Shown piece after piece: positions 1-10,390 of a stretch of 64,000 nt of DNA. Both the position numbers and the translations under genes were made by a program. The DNA lies in assembly GCA_021234155.1 (NCBI GenBank), contig JAJEKV010000011.1, positions 15,417,255-15,481,254 of the forward strand, in the 5' to 3' direction. The notes below the pieces were generated by a model, which saw only the letters and a program-made list of their open reading frames with translations, did not search any database and was not told the DNA's origin. Source of the stretch: Isoetes taiwanensis (lineage: Eukaryota; Streptophyta; Lycopodiopsida; Isoetales; Isoetaceae). Each line of letters begins with the position of its first letter. The first letter of the stretch is position 1.

Positions 1-887
1 AGCAATCTTTTTCCTGGCCAACCTCATGGTAACTTGCTCGGATATTACGTAATAATGATGCCTTTCTCAATACTATTGTTTTCACTCGCTTTATGGAACA
101 TTTGGAAAGCTAGAAACAGATTGTATATGGTAAGAAAAATGTTTCTATTTTTGGATCAAGATGAATTTTCAGTTAGATCTGAAGGTTTTGTAACCGCTCA
201 CGTGATAAATTGGGATTATGACAAGAAATGGGATTACGTTAGTAAATTCATAGTTTTTAAGTTATATATTTCCAGTCTCAATATCATCAACTCTAATGCT
301 CCCTTTTCTCGATTTTCTTGATAGAATACCTGAAATTCTGAAGGGAGAGGGCAACACTAAGTTTGACACAATGTTGACATATCAAGAGGCCGCTCTTTAT
401 TGCAATAGTACAGTGTCACAAATTTGGAACCACCAGGGCCACAAGCTAGCTCGGATGACATTATGTTTGATAAGGTCGGGCACTAGTAATGAGAGTACTT
501 GGGCAAAGATCTATTGCAGGGAAAGTGATTCAAATGTCTTGCTTTGTTTAGCTTCCTATTCATGTACCACTTCTCTCCTCGACGTAAAGGTAGCTTAGCG
601 TATATAGGGAGTTATACTACTCTCACAAAATGTTGTCCGATCTCTATGGCACTCTGCTCCCCGTTGATGGCTAAAGAAGACATTCATCACCGCTCATGGA
701 GAATGGATCCGAGCATAATAGCTACAAGTTTGGTAATTGACTCGGGTTTCTCTTGGGTTTACAATCACATCTTTGACCAAGCCATGGAATCCCCATAATC
801 TCCAACTCAGCCACCATTCATACTCACCCTCTCTTCCTGATCTGCACCTCCATCTTTTGCCATAACATCTGTTGCTCAGTTTAAATC
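1..887. other. No recognised gene; short unconnected ORFs
   Basis: Several open stretches under 100 codons occur on the plus strand, but they change frame and none matches a family I recognise. They could be exons and introns of the 3' part of a gene that enters from the left edge, but no convincing chain of splice sites could be assembled by eye. Confidence 0.3.
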
Positions 888-1112
888 TTGCTCTTGTCTA
901 ACACTTTACACATGTGCTTGGAGCTCAATTTTGTCTTTGCAGGTTTTGGGAACTCGGATGATCTGGAGAGTTATGCCAGCATTCTAGCTCCAACTATTGT
1001 GACAAAGCTTTATGATGTTTACTTTCCCATGGAAGTCTTCCTGCAGATTTTGGTTGCTATTATGCTGCTACATCATTATGCAAACATCATGTCATATTTT
1101 GTTCCTACTTGA
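888..1112 (+). other. Possible terminal exon of an unidentified gene
   Basis: A plus-strand open frame ends in a stop at 1110-1112. A 3' splice-acceptor-like sequence (TTTGTCTTTGCAG) ends at about 942, and the codons after it read GFGNSDDLESYAS and on into a hydrophobic stretch (FLQILVAIMLL) that could be a membrane segment. The frame has no ATG start, which suits an internal or last exon better than a complete gene. The sequence after the stop is AT-rich and ends in a TA microsatellite. Product unknown; the exon call rests only on the acceptor-like site and the open frame. Confidence 0.15.
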
Positions 1113-1202
1113 CAATTCTGCCTTTAAGATATAACTAATGGGGATGTCTCTTCCCTCATTAGTGAGATCTATGTATGGTTTTTATTAATTAATGGAAAAA
1201 CA

Positions 1203-1268
1203 ATCTTAACTTCAAAAAAAATATATATATATCACTAATATATATCACTAATAATATATATACACGTA
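1203..1268. repeat. AT-rich simple repeat
   Basis: Short runs of TA dinucleotides alternating with the word ATATATCACTAAT. It lies directly before the R1 repeat. Copy 2 of R1 also has a TA-rich patch near the corresponding end (about 26800). Confidence 0.7.
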
Positions 1269-1274
1269 TTAGAT

Positions 1275-2245
1275 GTGTGTTTTGTCATCCCATGGGCATG
1301 TTCATAGAGATTCATCCCAGCCATCCAATTACGAAATGAAAGGCCAGGATAATGCCACCTCATTGAGGTGCATGGATGGCCATGATGGGCATGCATGGGC
1401 ATACATGGGGGCATGCACCACATCCCCGAACCGTTGGATCGAAAGGGGAGGATAAATCCTAGCCCTTGATTTTTGTGAAGAAGGTGCAAGGAAGATGCCC
1501 AAAAATTTAATTTGGTGCAGCAGATCTCAACCGTTAGATTAAAAGGTGAGCATAAATCCTAGCCATTAACTTTTTAATATTATATTGGTTTTTTTCTTTT
1601 AAAGGAGGTGAGATGGCACCCTCATTAATAAAAAAGGTAGTGAGGTGGCAAAGTATTTATGAGAGGACTTTCTAGGAAGCTTCCTTCTGTTTAATTGCCT
1701 TCGAGGACACGTAGCTTGCAGTAGAGGGGTCAGATGAAGGTGGGGCCCACGCCGTTGGATTCCTCTCGAAGAGACCTTTCCAATGAGTGGTGCTTTGGCA
1801 CTATTTTGTCGCAGTTGGAGCCAACATGATCGAATACTAAGAATATTCTTCGAATCTTCGAGTTTCAAGGAATCTATAGTATGTTGAGGGAATCTGGGGG
1901 AATCTTCATGGAATCTTGAAGAATCTAGAAGAACCTTGGAGTATTCTTTTGGAATCTAGGGGGATCTTTAGAGAATCTTAGAGAGTCTCAAATAAATCTT
2001 TGGGAATCTAGAACAATCTAGAGGAATCTTCATAAAATCCTTAAGATTCTATGGGAATCTAGATGGAATCTTGGAGAATCTTGGGGAATCTTAATAAAAT
2101 CTAGGGGAATCTTTGTAGGATATCAGAATCTAGGGAAATCTTTGTAGAACTTTAAGGAATCTTTGCGAATCCAGATGAATCTTCTTAAAATTTTTGAGAA
2201 TCTAAGGAAATATCGAATCATCTAGGAATAAAATCTGGCAATCCT
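1275..2245 (+). repeat. Dispersed repeat family R1, copy 1
   Basis: This segment matches the reverse complement of about 25635-26690 in three blocks in the same order. The first holds GCATGCACCA, a GTTGGATCGAAAGGGGAGG-like word and AGCCCTTGATTTTT. The second holds GTGGGGCCCACGCC followed by GTTGGATTC. The third holds ATGATCGAATACTAAG followed by AATATTCTT. After the third block both copies run into a degenerate GAATCT array. No transposase or terminal inverted repeat is visible, so it may be a non-autonomous element or the remnant of a larger one. Substitutions and small indels between copies indicate an old duplication. Confidence 0.75.
1838..2245 (+). repeat. Degenerate GAATCT tandem array (tail of R1)
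   Basis: About 400 bases dominated by variants of GAATCTNGGGGAATCTT, spaced irregularly at roughly 10-20 bases. The same array, as its complement AGATTC, forms the corresponding end of R1 copy 2. It has no coding potential. Confidence 0.8.
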
Positions 2246-2249
2246 TTTC

Positions 2250-3630
2250 CTTTCGACTACAATCTTACTGGGTAAATTTGTGTGCTTATTGAAAACTGCC
2301 AACGCATGATGATAACCAGGTGCGCAATATTGGATATGCAGTTTCGAAAGAGATATGTAAAGAAGCCTCTTGTTGGCGCAAGCCTCAGTGGAGCACCTAC
2401 GATTGATTTTGCTGTTGCTTTTCTAGGTGGTCGGAATGAAGATTTAGAGTTGAATACAAAACCCTGCATAAATTGATGCCCTCAAGCGGCGTTACTGGCT
2501 TGATGAAGCACATCTTTGGGCAAGTGCATGCATTGTTTCAACTTGAATTCTAAGAATGTGCAAAAGCTAGGCCGTGCTCTATGTTGCATGGTCGATGTTC
2601 ACTATCATGGAGGTGCATCAAAGAGATTGGATATGGGAGCTGGAATGCGATACATGGCGAGTCGAATAGGGCATGAAAACTTTTTATCGTTTGGGAAAAA
2701 AAGAAAAACCATACATAACGATCTCATTTTTCGTAAAAAGCATTTGCAAACATCATTGCTAACCCATTCTAATCGCTTTAAAACAGAAAAAATGAAGCCA
2801 TTGAATTGAACCATGGAATTTAAATGATAAAAAAATGGCCATACGAGGTTGCACTAGTGGCCATAATGAGGTTGATGTTTGCCTAGTGGCGTGATGTTAA
2901 AACTACTATAAGTGGTTGTACCACAAATGATTTTAGCATAACGAATTTGTATTATGAGCAATTGAACTATGAGTTTATAATGAACTAGAATGAACTAGAC
3001 CTCTTGGCTTTAATGGTCAACAATAGAACCCATTTCTTCTTTGTGCTTCTCTAATTACAGCTCCACTTGCCAATGTAAAGATGAATCGAATGGTGTTTTG
3101 TAGCCTAAAGTAAGCAACTTGATACTCATAATATCGTGCAATAGACTAGAAGATTTATTCGCAAAAGCTTCTTTAAGCTCCAAGTTGATGTTTTCAACCG
3201 ATAAATTTGCAGAGAGTCATAAGTGGTGAATTATTAATCTCCGCTAGTACACAAATGTTAACATTTGAGATCTAACAGGAAGATAATATGTCTTCATTGC
3301 TTGGAATCATGCAAAGTTGCAAAATTGACAAAGCATGATCATAGTGGAAACTGAAACGTGTCCTTAAGAGCATCACTAACAAACAATGCACCAGTGTATT
3401 TTTCGTAGCAGCCATCCAAGAAGCGTCAACAATGTCTTGCTATCGCGTGCTCACTATTCACTAGGCAGTGCTTAAACCTAGGTGCAGCTTAGATAACAGA
3501 GTTAACGGACCTTTGGTCATGAAAGGTAGTCGCAATAATAATCATCATAAAAGATATAATGAATGGAAGAAGCACAATTTCATTATAATGGGAAAATTTT
3601 TAGTAAACTGGAATTTTTTTATTATGGGGG
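2250..3630. other. No recognised feature
   Basis: Only short ORFs occur, the longest about 97 codons at 2516-2809 on the plus strand. None shows a motif or family resemblance. The stretch from 2820 to 3630 is AT-rich and closed in all frames. Confidence 0.5.
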
Positions 3631-3633
3631 TTG

Positions 3634-3727
3634 TATAGACCTTATGCAGGGGTTGTATACACGTGTACAGTACCCTGTATCATAGACCTTATGCAGGGGT
3701 TCTATACACGTGCAGTACCCGTGTATC
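3634..3727. repeat. Two-copy tandem repeat, about 47 bp
   Basis: The words ATAGACCTTATGCAGGGGTT and TATACACGTG followed by CAGTACCC occur twice in direct succession (3634-3680 and 3681-3727) with a few differences. Confidence 0.75.
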
Positions 3728-3834
3728 ATACATACATGAATATTTAGAGAACATAATAACACGGTATCATATACCAACTTCCAAACACAATAGAGACCAA
3801 AGTATGAACTATGTATGTCCCTAGTAACCTTCCC

Positions 3835-3890
3835 CCAGGTTCCTAACCCCTTCCCCTTCCCCTTTCCCTTCGCTGCAGGTCTAACCCACG
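3835..3890 (+). other. Pyrimidine tract ending in CAG
   Basis: A run of C and T ends in TTCGCTGCAG followed by GT, which resembles a 3' splice acceptor. No exon could be tied to it, so its function is unproven. Confidence 0.2.
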
Positions 3891-4119
3891 ATCCGGGTTA
3901 GGAGTCAAGAGCTCACGCCATCCCATGCTGATTCTTCCCACCATATGGGGTACCTAGTCATTAGAAAAAGTAATTCCACAGGATAATACTCACGGAAGAA
4001 GAGCGGACCCAACTCCACAAAACCGTTGTACTCATTGTAGTACACCCTAATAAGGCCATACATCCGTCCCCTTACAAATTTCATGAATGAACTCGATATG
4101 TATGCATCCGTAGAGTGTG

Positions 4120-4452
4120 CTAAATATCCAAAGACGAAGAAGAGGCCTCAATTGCTTGTAGCATCTCGGGTCGTATAAGGAGGGGTTCAAGCATTCCCCT
4201 CATTGCAAGTCTCCTATAACATTCGGATGGATTAATTTCCATCGCTGGCTCATGACCACAATCAAATCGCCTGCAATGAAGTTGATCAACTCCATTGTAA
4301 GCTCCTTGGTGGGACCAGGGCGCAACCTCCCACTCCAAGAAATGGTCCCATAGCTCATCCATTCCAGGCCGCATGAGAATGCCCGGGGGCATGCTTGGTG
4401 CCTTCCGAGTAGCCCAGGAGGATTGGGTCCAATCATTTAAAAAAGCAAGCAA
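4120..4452 (-). CDS. Unidentified minus-strand ORF (uncertain)
   Basis: An open frame of about 110 codons without an ATG at its 5' limit (the first codon is TTG). The nearest ATGs are internal, at the MPPGILMRPGMDELW stretch. Composition is protein-like, rich in Trp, Met and Glu, with the segment GMDELWDHFLEWEVAPW and a Ser-rich C-terminus. A second minus-strand frame at 4200-4436 does begin with ATG, so which frame is real, if either, is unsettled. Its 5' side faces the minisatellite at 4460-5290, which puts it head-to-head with the small plus-strand ORF at 5495. No family is recognised. It may be a fragment of a larger decayed gene. Confidence 0.25.
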   Translation of the reverse strand: MLAFLNDWTQSSWATRKAPSMPPGILMRPGMDELWDHFLEWEVAPWSHQGAYNGVDQLHCRRFDCGHEPAMEINPSECYRRLAMRGMLEPLLIRPEMLQAIEASSSSLDI

Positions 4453-4459
4453 GGATCAC

Positions 4460-5290
4460 CGACGAGCAAAGGAACACGGGAGCGAGCAAGTAGCAAGTTC
4501 AAGAGCAAGCAACAAGATCAAGTAGCGAGGGAGCACGGAATGAAGTAGCAAGGAACAAGGATCAAGATCAAGTAGCAAGATGCAATGAACAAGAAAGATC
4601 AAGTAGCAAGAAGATCAAGGAACAAGGAAGATCAAGGAGCAAGAAGCAAGGATCAAGATCAAGTAGCAAGGAACAAGATCAAGTAGCAAGATCAAGAGCA
4701 AGGAACAAGATCAAGTAGGAAGGAGCACGGAATGAAGTAGCAAGGAACAAGGATCAAGATCAAGTAGCAGAGCAAGATCAAGAGCAAGGAACAAGATCAA
4801 GTAGGAAGGAGCACGAATGAAGTAGCAAGGAACAAGGATCAAGATCAAGTAGCCGTAAGCAATGAACAAGGAAGATCAAGTAGCAAGAAGATCAAGGAAC
4901 AAGGAAGATCAAGTAGCAAGAAGATCAAGGAACAAGGAAGATCAAGGAGCAAGAAGCAAGGATCAAGATCAAGTAGCAAGGAACAAGATCAAGTAGCAAG
5001 ATCAAGAGCAAGGAACAAGATCAAGTAGGAAGGAGCACGGGAATGAAGTAGCAAGGAACAAGGATCAAGATCAAGTAGCAGTAGCAAGATCAAGAGCAAG
5101 GAACAAGATCAAGTAGGAAGGAGCACAGGAATGAAGTAGCAAGGAACAAGGATCAAGATCAAGTAGCCATAAGCAATCAACAAGGAAGATCAAGTAGCAA
5201 GAAGATCAAGGAACAAGGAAGATCAAGTAGCAAGAAGATCAAGGAACAAGGAAGATGAAGGAGCAAGAAGCAAGGATGAAAAGTGAGAAG
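4460..5290. repeat. Minisatellite with higher-order units
   Basis: An array of about 830 bp built from the words AAGGAACAAG, GATCAAGATCAAGTAGCAAG and AGGAAGGAGCACGG. Larger units recur: the combination of GGAACAAGATCAAGTAGGAAG, GAGCACGGAATGAAG and TAGCAAGGAACAAGGATC appears near 4700, 4790, 5010 and 5100, and a second type built on AAGATCAAGGAACAAGGAAG alternates with it. The array separates two divergent ORFs, 4452 (minus) and 5495 (plus). Confidence 0.9.
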
Positions 5291-5324
5291 TGAAAACAAG
5301 GTAAAAGAATTTATAGCTACGAAT

Positions 5325-5434
5325 CCAATAATGTTGAAGTATAATACCAATAATGTTGAAGTATAATACCAATAATGCTGACGTATAATACCAATAATGC
5401 TCACGTATAATACCAATAATGCTGAAGTATTATA
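5325..5434. repeat. Five tandem copies of a 22-bp unit
   Basis: The units begin CCAATAATG and end GTATAATA, with starts at 5325, 5347, 5369, 5391 and 5413. A partial sixth begins at 5435. The units differ at only one to three positions. Each begins with CCAAT, the plant and animal CCAAT-box core. The array ends about 20 bp before a TATA-like box. Confidence 0.9.
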
Positions 5435-5453
5435 CCAATAATTCTATAACGAC

Positions 5454-5460
5454 TATAAAA
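5454..5460 (+). promoter_or_regulatory. TATA-like box before the 5495 ORF
   Basis: TATAAAA lies 41 bp upstream of the ATG at 5495 and directly downstream of the CCAAT-containing 22-bp array. If transcription starts about 30 bp downstream, the 5' leader would be only about 10 nt, which is short for a plant mRNA. The box is therefore plausible but unproven. Confidence 0.4.
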
Positions 5461-5494
5461 GCAGCTCCATTCGGTAAGTCATTCATCTCCCATC

Positions 5495-5734
5495 ATGGCT
5501 TATAATATTTATGATGATCAGTTTGAGACCATTCTTTGCTCCATGAGCTACAATGATATTAATCGCTGCATACGTAAAGGTGTTAAGCTGGATCCTTACT
5601 TACAATCCAAAGCAGAAGGTCGTGAGTGTGATTGCCCCGGCCTTACTCGTGTTGTGATCCATCTTCTTTGGGTTCCTGAGCGCCATGCCTACGAGCTGAA
5701 TGCGATCACAATAGCAGGGATTGATGATGAGTGA
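5495..5734 (+). CDS. Small intact ORF, 79 aa, unknown function
   Basis: The ORF starts at an ATG in a favourable plant context (CATCATGGCT) and ends with TGA at 5732-5734. The predicted protein is small, soluble and mildly acidic, with two Cys close together (REC-DCPG). No signal peptide, membrane helix or familiar domain is visible. Upstream lie a TATAAAA box, five CCAAT-bearing 22-bp repeats and a long minisatellite, so it looks like a promoter-plus-gene arrangement. Downstream, after a short gap, comes minus-strand transposon coding sequence that converges on it. It could instead be an accessory ORF of that transposon or a chance frame. It is one of the few ATG-initiated frames here with promoter-like sequence and no visible break. 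Confidence 0.45.
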   Translation: MAYNIYDDQFETILCSMSYNDINRCIRKGVKLDPYLQSKAEGRECDCPGLTRVVIHLLWVPERHAYELNAITIAGIDDE

Positions 5735-5776
5735 ATCATCGACTCTATAATGCCATCAATAATATGTGCATCTAAA

Positions 5777-7167
5777 TTATATGTATGCCATCCATAATGC
5801 TATGTACTTGCTGATGCTGTCTGCCAGGCCAGGGAGATCTTTCAATGTCTTCCTTGGAGGGATATTTTTAGGCACCCCTGTTGGTAACGTTGGCTCACCA
5901 TTTTCATCCTCCTTCCACATTCTTATTCCATTTTCTGGAATCCACTCTTTATGGGTTGGCCGCATCTTATATTGCATAATGGGCCATTTCCCATCCATTT
6001 TAAATCGGAATAGCAATGGCTCGGTATGGCCTGTTAGACGTTGGCCCTTATCAGGGATATATCCCTTGACAAAGCCTTTCCAATCTGGAACTTCATCCAC
6101 AAAATATGGAACAGGAGACTTTGCATTGCACTTGCTAAAGAAGTAAAGCAACTCAGGCAAAGTTAGAGCATCCGATGAACTCATTAACGCCGAAAAGTTC
6201 CCAAACAATGCATCAATATCGCCATGAGTGTGCCCAACCATCATGAAGCCAACCTCAATCTCATCGAATACCTTAAGCCATGTCAAATAAGAGAGGTAGG
6301 AGAACACATATCTATTTTTATTTTGACCCGATGCATTATCCAACCGTAAGTAGAGATTTCGAGGAAGAGGATTGAAGCCTTCTAAGTTGGCACTAGAAGA
6401 TGAAGGCATCTTCTCTTGTGTCCACACTAGCTTATGTTGCGGGGTCGAGTATCTTTTAGGGCTTGCATCAATTTGCAATCAGTAGTTCTCGCTTCCACAC
6501 AAATCACCACACTTGTCTTCTTCCCAAGAACTCAAGATAGTGTAGGATCCTAGAAAGTGATCCAACATGAAAGTTTGAGTCATCCTTCCAAAGATCAAGA
6601 GAGAAATGGCCATAAGCCCGTCCACCATGACCATGTGTCAATGCTCTGTCAAAGTCGCTCTTCAAGCGATCTCCTCTCCAAAACAGACTTTGCGAGATGG
6701 TGACTTCTTGGTGTGAGTGTTTTGACCTGATCCATCTTATCATGTATTATGCAGAGGTGACTTTCTGGCGAACGATGTGATAATGCACGCCAATGCCAAT
6801 ATTGACTCCTACAGGAACGTTGTTCCAACATATGTGCCCGCCGTTGAATTGAAAGGTTGCGCCTCTCCCTTATATCTTTTGTTCTTTCCAATTTCTGCTT
6901 GATGACTACACATATGTTACACTTGGAGAATGCTGTATTTTTTGCTATGCTGACGTCTGGAAACTCTTTCTTCCAAATATTGTAAAAAGAGGGCAAGGTT
7001 ACACTCTTTCCTGTCAATTCTTCCACCACGGCGCCCACCTCCTTATGTATGCTCTTCTTATTAAGGATGGAAGGAAGTTTGCGAACATTCTCCCTTATAT
7101 CATCCTTTCCTTTTTTGCTTCTATGTGGAATGCTCTCTGCATTCTCACTAATGAAGGTATCAAGCAC
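5777..7167 (-). pseudogene. Broken transposon-type protein with DUF7869-like domain
   Basis: Minus-strand coding sequence split over at least three frames (7167-6649, 6743-6504, 6478-5777). The upstream part carries KCNICVVIKQKLERTKDIRER, the Cys-containing region that usually precedes the domain. The last 233-codon part holds LYLRLDNASGQNKNRY and, about 50 residues later, VGHTHGDIDALFGNFSALM. The D-N-x-x-G-Q-N-K-N and H-T-H-G-D-I-D signatures are what I associate with DUF7869 proteins, which are common in plant, algal and animal genomes and appear transposon-derived with an RNase H-like catalytic core. The acidic residues at these motifs are kept. In-frame continuity is lost near 6480-6510 and 6650-6750, so the copy is probably dead. 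The family assignment is from memory of the motif and was not searched. Confidence 0.65.
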
Positions 7168-7499
7168 ACTTTCTCGTAGCTAGTGTCACGCATCTAGGCT
7201 TCTTAGAGCTCAGATACCATGTCCCCGCCCGCTTTTCCACCTAACTCAACCTCTTCCTCCAACTATAAAACGTGACCGAAAGCAACTCCTAAAGCCACGC
7301 TACCATGCGAATTGACAAAGACTCCACTCCACGACCACTACTTTCGCCCCGACCGCCTCAGATAAGTTACACTCAACACATCAAAAAACAAGCGTAATCC
7401 TCGCACCGCTTGATTGAGAATAAAATTCTTTTCTTAAGGCACATACTTGTTTGTCGGGCTCGCTTTTTGACACATTCGTCCTTGCAAAAGATGTTGATT

Positions 7500-7712
7500 T
7501 TAGATCACTCTTAATTGCCTTGGAAGCGCACATCCTCTCCTCCTTGCCATCCCCTTTTGGTTCCCTCCCCCTCTCTTCACATATGTATATTTTCTTTTCC
7601 TCTTGAATTGCTTCTCAACATCGCCTTCCAAGCACTCAACTTCTAAATCATCATGTTCGAGAGCAGCAAGAGCTTGTAAATGTTGTGAAACTGTCCTACC
7701 ATCATGAAGCAA
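7500..7712 (-). other. Short basic ORF upstream of the DUF7869-like remnant
   Basis: About 70 codons on the minus strand, with an acidic first half (LEHDDLEVECLEGDVEKQ) and a strongly basic second half (KRKRKYTYVKRGGGNQKG). It lies between the DUF8039-like fragment and the DUF7869-like fragment on the same strand. It may be part of the same broken protein or of its linker. No domain is recognised. Confidence 0.25.
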
Positions 7713-8229
7713 AACAAAGATGGGTCTCCCAGGTTACTAGATCATTAGCTATAGGCCTCTCAAAGACAAGCATGACATGACCTCGATATTTTGGTTTCCC
7801 GTTGATCTATTATGTTACCCAATCGAAAAGCCCGACCTTTGATACACCTAAGAACTCATCGTCTATAGCATCCCGAGGATCACTAAAGACTATATTCGGC
7901 CTCCGAATATTTAGATCCGTCTGCAGGAGTGAAGAATGTAGCATGGCAAACCTAGTAGATCTGTTTCGGAGTAGTAGATCGCCTCATCTTCGTGCTTAAA
8001 CAACCTCGAGACCAAGACGGGCAGCTAGATTCTCATGACCTCCAATCTCCTCTACTATCTCGCCTTCTTCATTTGTTGCTATGTTGCTTGGTTCACCACA
8101 AAGGAGCGAAGAAACTGATGTCCGTGGGGCACGATGATGGACTACTAGATGAATCCTCTTGTGAAGAGGGCAAATTGAGGGATCTCAAGACGATCTTCAC
8201 TTGAGGGCCACTCATTTGGTTTTACATCC

Positions 8230-8511
8230 CTCTTAGGCCATCAATGAATGTGCCTACCGCTTCACCAATGTTATCCGCCCCTCCGCAGGGGACCGAAGCT
8301 CGTTTCTGGGATCACCGACTCGCGTGACCTCAATTGCTACATTTGAAGGATCTATTTCCTTCCCATGAAGAGTGGTTCTATTCAAAATATGTCCCCGGGC
8401 AACAATTGTCCCTCCGAATCTAATAGGTTGTACAGGGGGAAAATTAAACCCTGTTTCAATCAAGCAAGGCGACACTTTTTCTAACATATGAAATAGAGGA
8501 AAAATAAGCAA
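8230..8511 (-). pseudogene. Possible DUF8039-like fragment of a plant transposon protein
   Basis: The minus frame reads GGTIVARGHILNRTTLHGKE, then IDPSNVAIEVTRVGDP, then an LRSPAEGR segment. After a one-step frame change near 8280 it continues ADNIGEAVGTFIDGL. The order 'VA-x-G ... hG ... V-x-V-x-V ... eLxxP ... IGEAxGxxI' resembles the small beta domain (DUF8039 type) found in plant CACTA-associated proteins. It lies upstream of, and on the same strand as, the DUF7869-like fragment. Given the break and short length it is a pseudogene. The assignment is tentative. Confidence 0.35.
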
Positions 8512-8584
8512 AAAATAAGCGAAAATGGCTTATTTAGTACAAAAGTATAAATTTTGGTCCAAATTTGGAGCTAAATGATTTATG

Positions 8585-8775
8585 AAGCGCCATTTGGTTA
8601 AAATGGTGTTTGGATCAAATGGCTTATGGCTTACATTTGATCCAAATTCACACCTATGGCACATTCATAGGTGTGAATTTGGATCAAATGGCGCTATGGC
8701 GCATTTGATCCAAACACTATTTCGACTAAATGGCCATGGCTTCATTTGATCCAACACCATTTCCACCAAATGGCT
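8585..8775. repeat. Chain of TTTGGATCAAATG inverted repeats
   Basis: A perfect 25-bp inverted repeat (arms 8634-8658 and 8666-8690) encloses the 7-nt loop GCACATT. The outer words TTTGGATCAAATGG and CATTTGATCCAAA recur on both sides. Neighbouring palindromes near 8620-8646 and 8680-8715 therefore share arms with the central one, and several alternative hairpins are possible. Degenerate copies continue to about 8775. Confidence 0.85.
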
Positions 8776-10080
8776 TTAACTCCATCACAAAATCTACACG
8801 AGGTGCCTATGTTATGCATTCTTGCTCCCATTGTTGTATATGTGTCAATAAGAGCATGCATAACATGGGCACCCCATGCCAACTTTGCAATTGAAACCAA
8901 GGTTCTCGTGTCCTAGCAAAGATTAATGTCAAGATTTGAACACTCTATACACATGGCTGCAATAGAAATGTAATTTATACCGTAAAACAAAGGACTTACT
9001 TGATATTAGATAGATCCATAGTGGTATGTCCCGAGCAAGAGATAGAACAGAAAATGAAGCTGATCCCAGCAGATATATTGGCGTAAGAATGCGCCAAGAA
9101 GAGCCAAGAAGAAAGCGCCAAGAAAGATTCGAGAAGAAGAAGGAGGATTCGCCAAGAAGAAAGCCCAAGAATCACCTCGATTTCGTGGAGCTGAAGAAGA
9201 AAGCGCCCGACAAAGACGCGATGCGCTTTGCAAAGTTCTCGCCTTAGGCGCGAGAAAAGAAGCGCCGCCTTTATGCGAAGGCAACCGAGACTAACAAAGC
9301 GATTCGAAAGCGCCAAACTGCGCACGAAAAACGCTCAAGGCCGTGGCATGGTCGATTAAGGGGAGCACGGCGCAAAGAGGGAGCTTTAAAGGCAAAGTAC
9401 AATTTTCAAAACGGACGATTCAAATTTGGATTGTGTGGCGCCAAATTTCAATATACTCAAGGGAATTTTGACTTTTATGTTAATTCGCGCGGGCGAATTT
9501 TGAATTTTATGTTCAAATTTGGGCGGGCGCAAGGGAGGGAAATATTCAATTTCAAAATTCGAATTGTGGCGCATGGTATAACTGACTGCCACTGGCACGC
9601 GGAGGGCGGTTAAGGCATGGGCGGGCATGGATTTGAACGCCCGACAGGCTGGACCGCGGCGAACGCACGGATGGCATGGCCGGGCATGGGCCTGGACCGC
9701 CAAGGCATGGGCTACTGACAGCGATGGGCCCTAGTTGGCGCTGTTTTTCCTCTTCTCATTAAACTTTTATTCGTTTTCGATTCCGGCTCAGCGCCCTCGA
9801 CCTTAGTCACCCGATGCGCCCGGCCCTTCCTTCGCCAATAGCCTAAGCGCCAGCGCTAAAGCAACCCTTTTCATCCTTTTTTTCGATTTAAAAGCGCCAT
9901 TTCCCCAGCTTCAATCCACTCAACACATCTAGATACACACCGGTTTTGGACCAAAATTCAAGGCGCTGAAATGGAAATGGACACGGAGCTCAACAAAATG
10001 TGGAGACGAGGCTAGCTTACCTCAAAGGACGTATGTCGCTACTTGCATTGTTTGTTTTTGGGCTAAATGGGCCAATCTAT
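8776..10080. other. GCGCC-rich non-coding block
   Basis: No protein family is recognised. From about 9040 the sequence is dense in GCGCC and CGAAG words, and between 9410 and 9560 it is rich in CAAATTT-like words. A TTTAAAAGCGCC stretch occurs near 9888. The short ORFs on both strands show no conserved features. Confidence 0.4.
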
Positions 10081-10085
10081 TTAGA

Positions 10086-10390
10086 TGCCCGGTAACCACT
10101 TTAGGGTCTTATAGTTGATAAATGGCCATGGCCATTTGGATGATTGAGTGCACTTTTAGAGTCTTAGCTTACTTTAGGATGCCCGGTAGCTTACCATAAG
10201 GTCTTGTTGTTGGCAAATGGCCCATGGCGCCATTTGATGTGTATTAGCATACATTTGGGACTTGTTGTTGGCAAATGGCCATGGCGCCATTTGATGTGTA
10301 TTAGCTTACCATAGGGCCTTGTTGTTGGCAAATGGCTTCATGGCGCCATTTGATGTCTATTAGCATACATTGGGAACTTGTTGTTTGCCT
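10086..10390. repeat. Tandem ~60-bp repeat with an ATGGCGCCAT palindrome
   Basis: Three full copies start at about 10201, 10261 and 10318. Each contains CTTGTTGTTGGCAAATGG, then ATGGCGCCATTTGATGT, then TATTAGC. Partial, more diverged copies precede them from about 10086 (GATGCCCGGTA, GGCCATGGCCATTTGG). The 10-bp palindrome at the centre of each unit is best conserved. Confidence 0.85.

Noticed and set aside
1235-1489. Overlapping Met/His-rich ORFs on both strands
   Set aside because: They come from repeated CATGGGCATG words inside repeat R1.
4460-5290. CRISPR-like array
   Set aside because: Units are contiguous and variable, without unique spacers of constant length. It is a minisatellite in a eukaryotic context.
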